Shown here in pieces: positions 62,967 to 64,000 of a stretch of DNA of 64,000 nucleotides. Position 1 is the stretch's first letter; each line of letters begins with the position of its first letter. The notes below the pieces were generated by a model. The model searched no databases and was not told the origin of the DNA. It saw only the letters and a list, made by a program, of their open reading frames with translations. Position numbers and translations under genes: made by a program. Source of the stretch: Tetraselmis striata (Eukaryota; Chlorophyta; Chlorodendrophyceae; Chlorodendrales; Chlorodendraceae); contig VCJN01000960.1 in NCBI GenBank assembly GCA_006384855.1, positions 1-64,000 on the forward strand, given 5' to 3'.

Positions 62967-64000
62967 CTGAGGCACATGTGGCCCGGCAGGCGTGTCATTG
63001 CTGGGCAGCATCGGTGGCGATGGCGAGCTCGGAGGGTGTGCGCTGCGGGACACCGTGCGGCTGGGCACATGAGCGCGGCCTTTGCGTCTGCTACTGTGCA
63101 GCCGCGGCCACGGGGAAACAGAGCTTCCCGGCAGGCTGGCGCCCACCTGTCCTCCGCCACGTGCCCATCTGCCTCCCCCCGGGCTGCCTCGCTGCCTCGC
63201 TCGCCCTGGCTGTTCTCGCCTTGGCTGCTGCCTTGTGCGGACTGAGCCGGCCGCCATCCCTGAGCCTGTTCCTGCCGCTGCCAAATCGGGCGTGGCCGCC
63301 AGGTGGACCTCCTGCCCCGGGTGAGCGGTAACGTGTGCGTGTGTGTGTGTGGCGAGGGGGCCGCCAGGGGGGGGGGGGGGGTCTCAGGACACTGTAAGGT
63401 GGACGAGTGGGTGGCGGAGTCGCGCCACCTTCCAACTGCCCTGCCTCCGTATTCTCACCGCGCTGAGTTGTTAGCTGCGTATGAGCGTGGCCCAAAGTTG
63501 GCCGAATGCTGAGAGTAGTCGCTGCTACCGTAGTCAGTAGTTGATCACAGCAGCAATGGCACTTGCGATTGTCTTATGAAACCGCGATAGCCAGCCCGGA
63601 CGCGATACAGCTTTCGTCCGTCGGGCCGTGCTGCGGTTAGGTGGGGAGGGGGAGGGGAGGGGGACTTGAAGCCCAGGCCCAGGGGTCTGCAGGCGTCGTC
63701 TCTGTCACGTACGCCGGACCGCCCTGCGTCTGGCTGCATTGCTGCACTAAGGCGACAGTTCCGTCGCGTCGCACCTGCTATGCTCGCCGCTCTTGCCGAG
63801 ACGCGCGCTGCCTAGGCAGCGACCCGCCCCCACCGTCGCCGTGCGCAGGCGATAATGTAGACCCGCCGGCATCGGACTCGCGGGCGCCAGCGGCAGCAGC
63901 GAGCTTCCTCTCCCACCGCGTCAGAAACGGCCTTCGCGCATAGCGTTTCCGTCGGATCCCAAGCGGACACAAAACAGTCAAGCACGCGATGAACTTGCGC
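62967..64000. other. no gene resolved
   Basis: Possibly 5' exons of the membrane-protein gene. It contains a poly-G run (63367-63381) preceded by a short TG run, which is the minus-strand form of the poly-C/(CA)n type seen in introns. Frames to the window edge are short. Confidence 0.35.

Overview
This is a nuclear eukaryotic window, most likely from a chlorophyte green alga. The reasons are GC-rich genes with many GT-AG introns; UGUAA motifs about 80 nt past the stop of two convergent genes (the green-algal polyadenylation signal); a DIRS-type reverse transcriptase of the flavour common in volvocine and related algae; a chromodomain Ty3/gypsy element; and EsV-1-7-like and giant-virus/algal-type ankyrin repeats. 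A C-terminal RIIa docking domain suggests a flagellated life stage. The species cannot be named from sequence alone.

Layout. 0-5.4 kb is repeat-rich: a piggyBac-like deletion derivative with 28-bp terminal inverted repeats, a 262-bp MITE, a ~300-bp tandem repeat, and reverse-transcriptase-type relics in inverted orientation. 5.5-7.3 kb is a frameshifted ankyrin-repeat pseudogene. 7.8-9.87 kb (minus) is an intact 689-residue protein made of 17 Cys-rich repeats that I read as a variant EsV-1-7 family. 12.0-13.9 kb is a Pro-rich 195-bp minisatellite. 14.5-24.9 kb is a complete 17-exon gene for the ribosome-biogenesis factor NOL6/Utp22 (1194 aa, all phases consistent). Its 2.7-kb intron 8 carries an alternating array of eleven candidate box C/D snoRNAs of two families. 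25.4-26.3 kb (minus) is a secreted Cys-rich protein. 28.1-29.7 kb is a three-exon flavin amine oxidase.

32.5-47.6 kb is a transposon graveyard with readable history. A DIRS-like element was hit inside its RT by a fold-back element (34341-38022, 5-bp target duplication GTTAC). It was also hit inside its RNase H by a full Ty3/gypsy chromovirus (39255-45652, 351-bp LTRs differing at 2 sites, target duplication GCTCC). 48.4-57.8 kb is a multi-exon gene for a large acidic protein: 46-aa repeats, long Glu-rich hendecad helix, and a C-terminal RIIa-type dimerisation/docking domain; one exon has a +1 frameshift. 59.1-61.3 kb (minus) is a SET-domain methyltransferase, and 62.5-63.0 kb (minus) part of a small membrane protein.

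The genes do not form one pathway. The clearest functional linkage is NOL6, a small-subunit processome component, hosting snoRNA-like genes in its intron.
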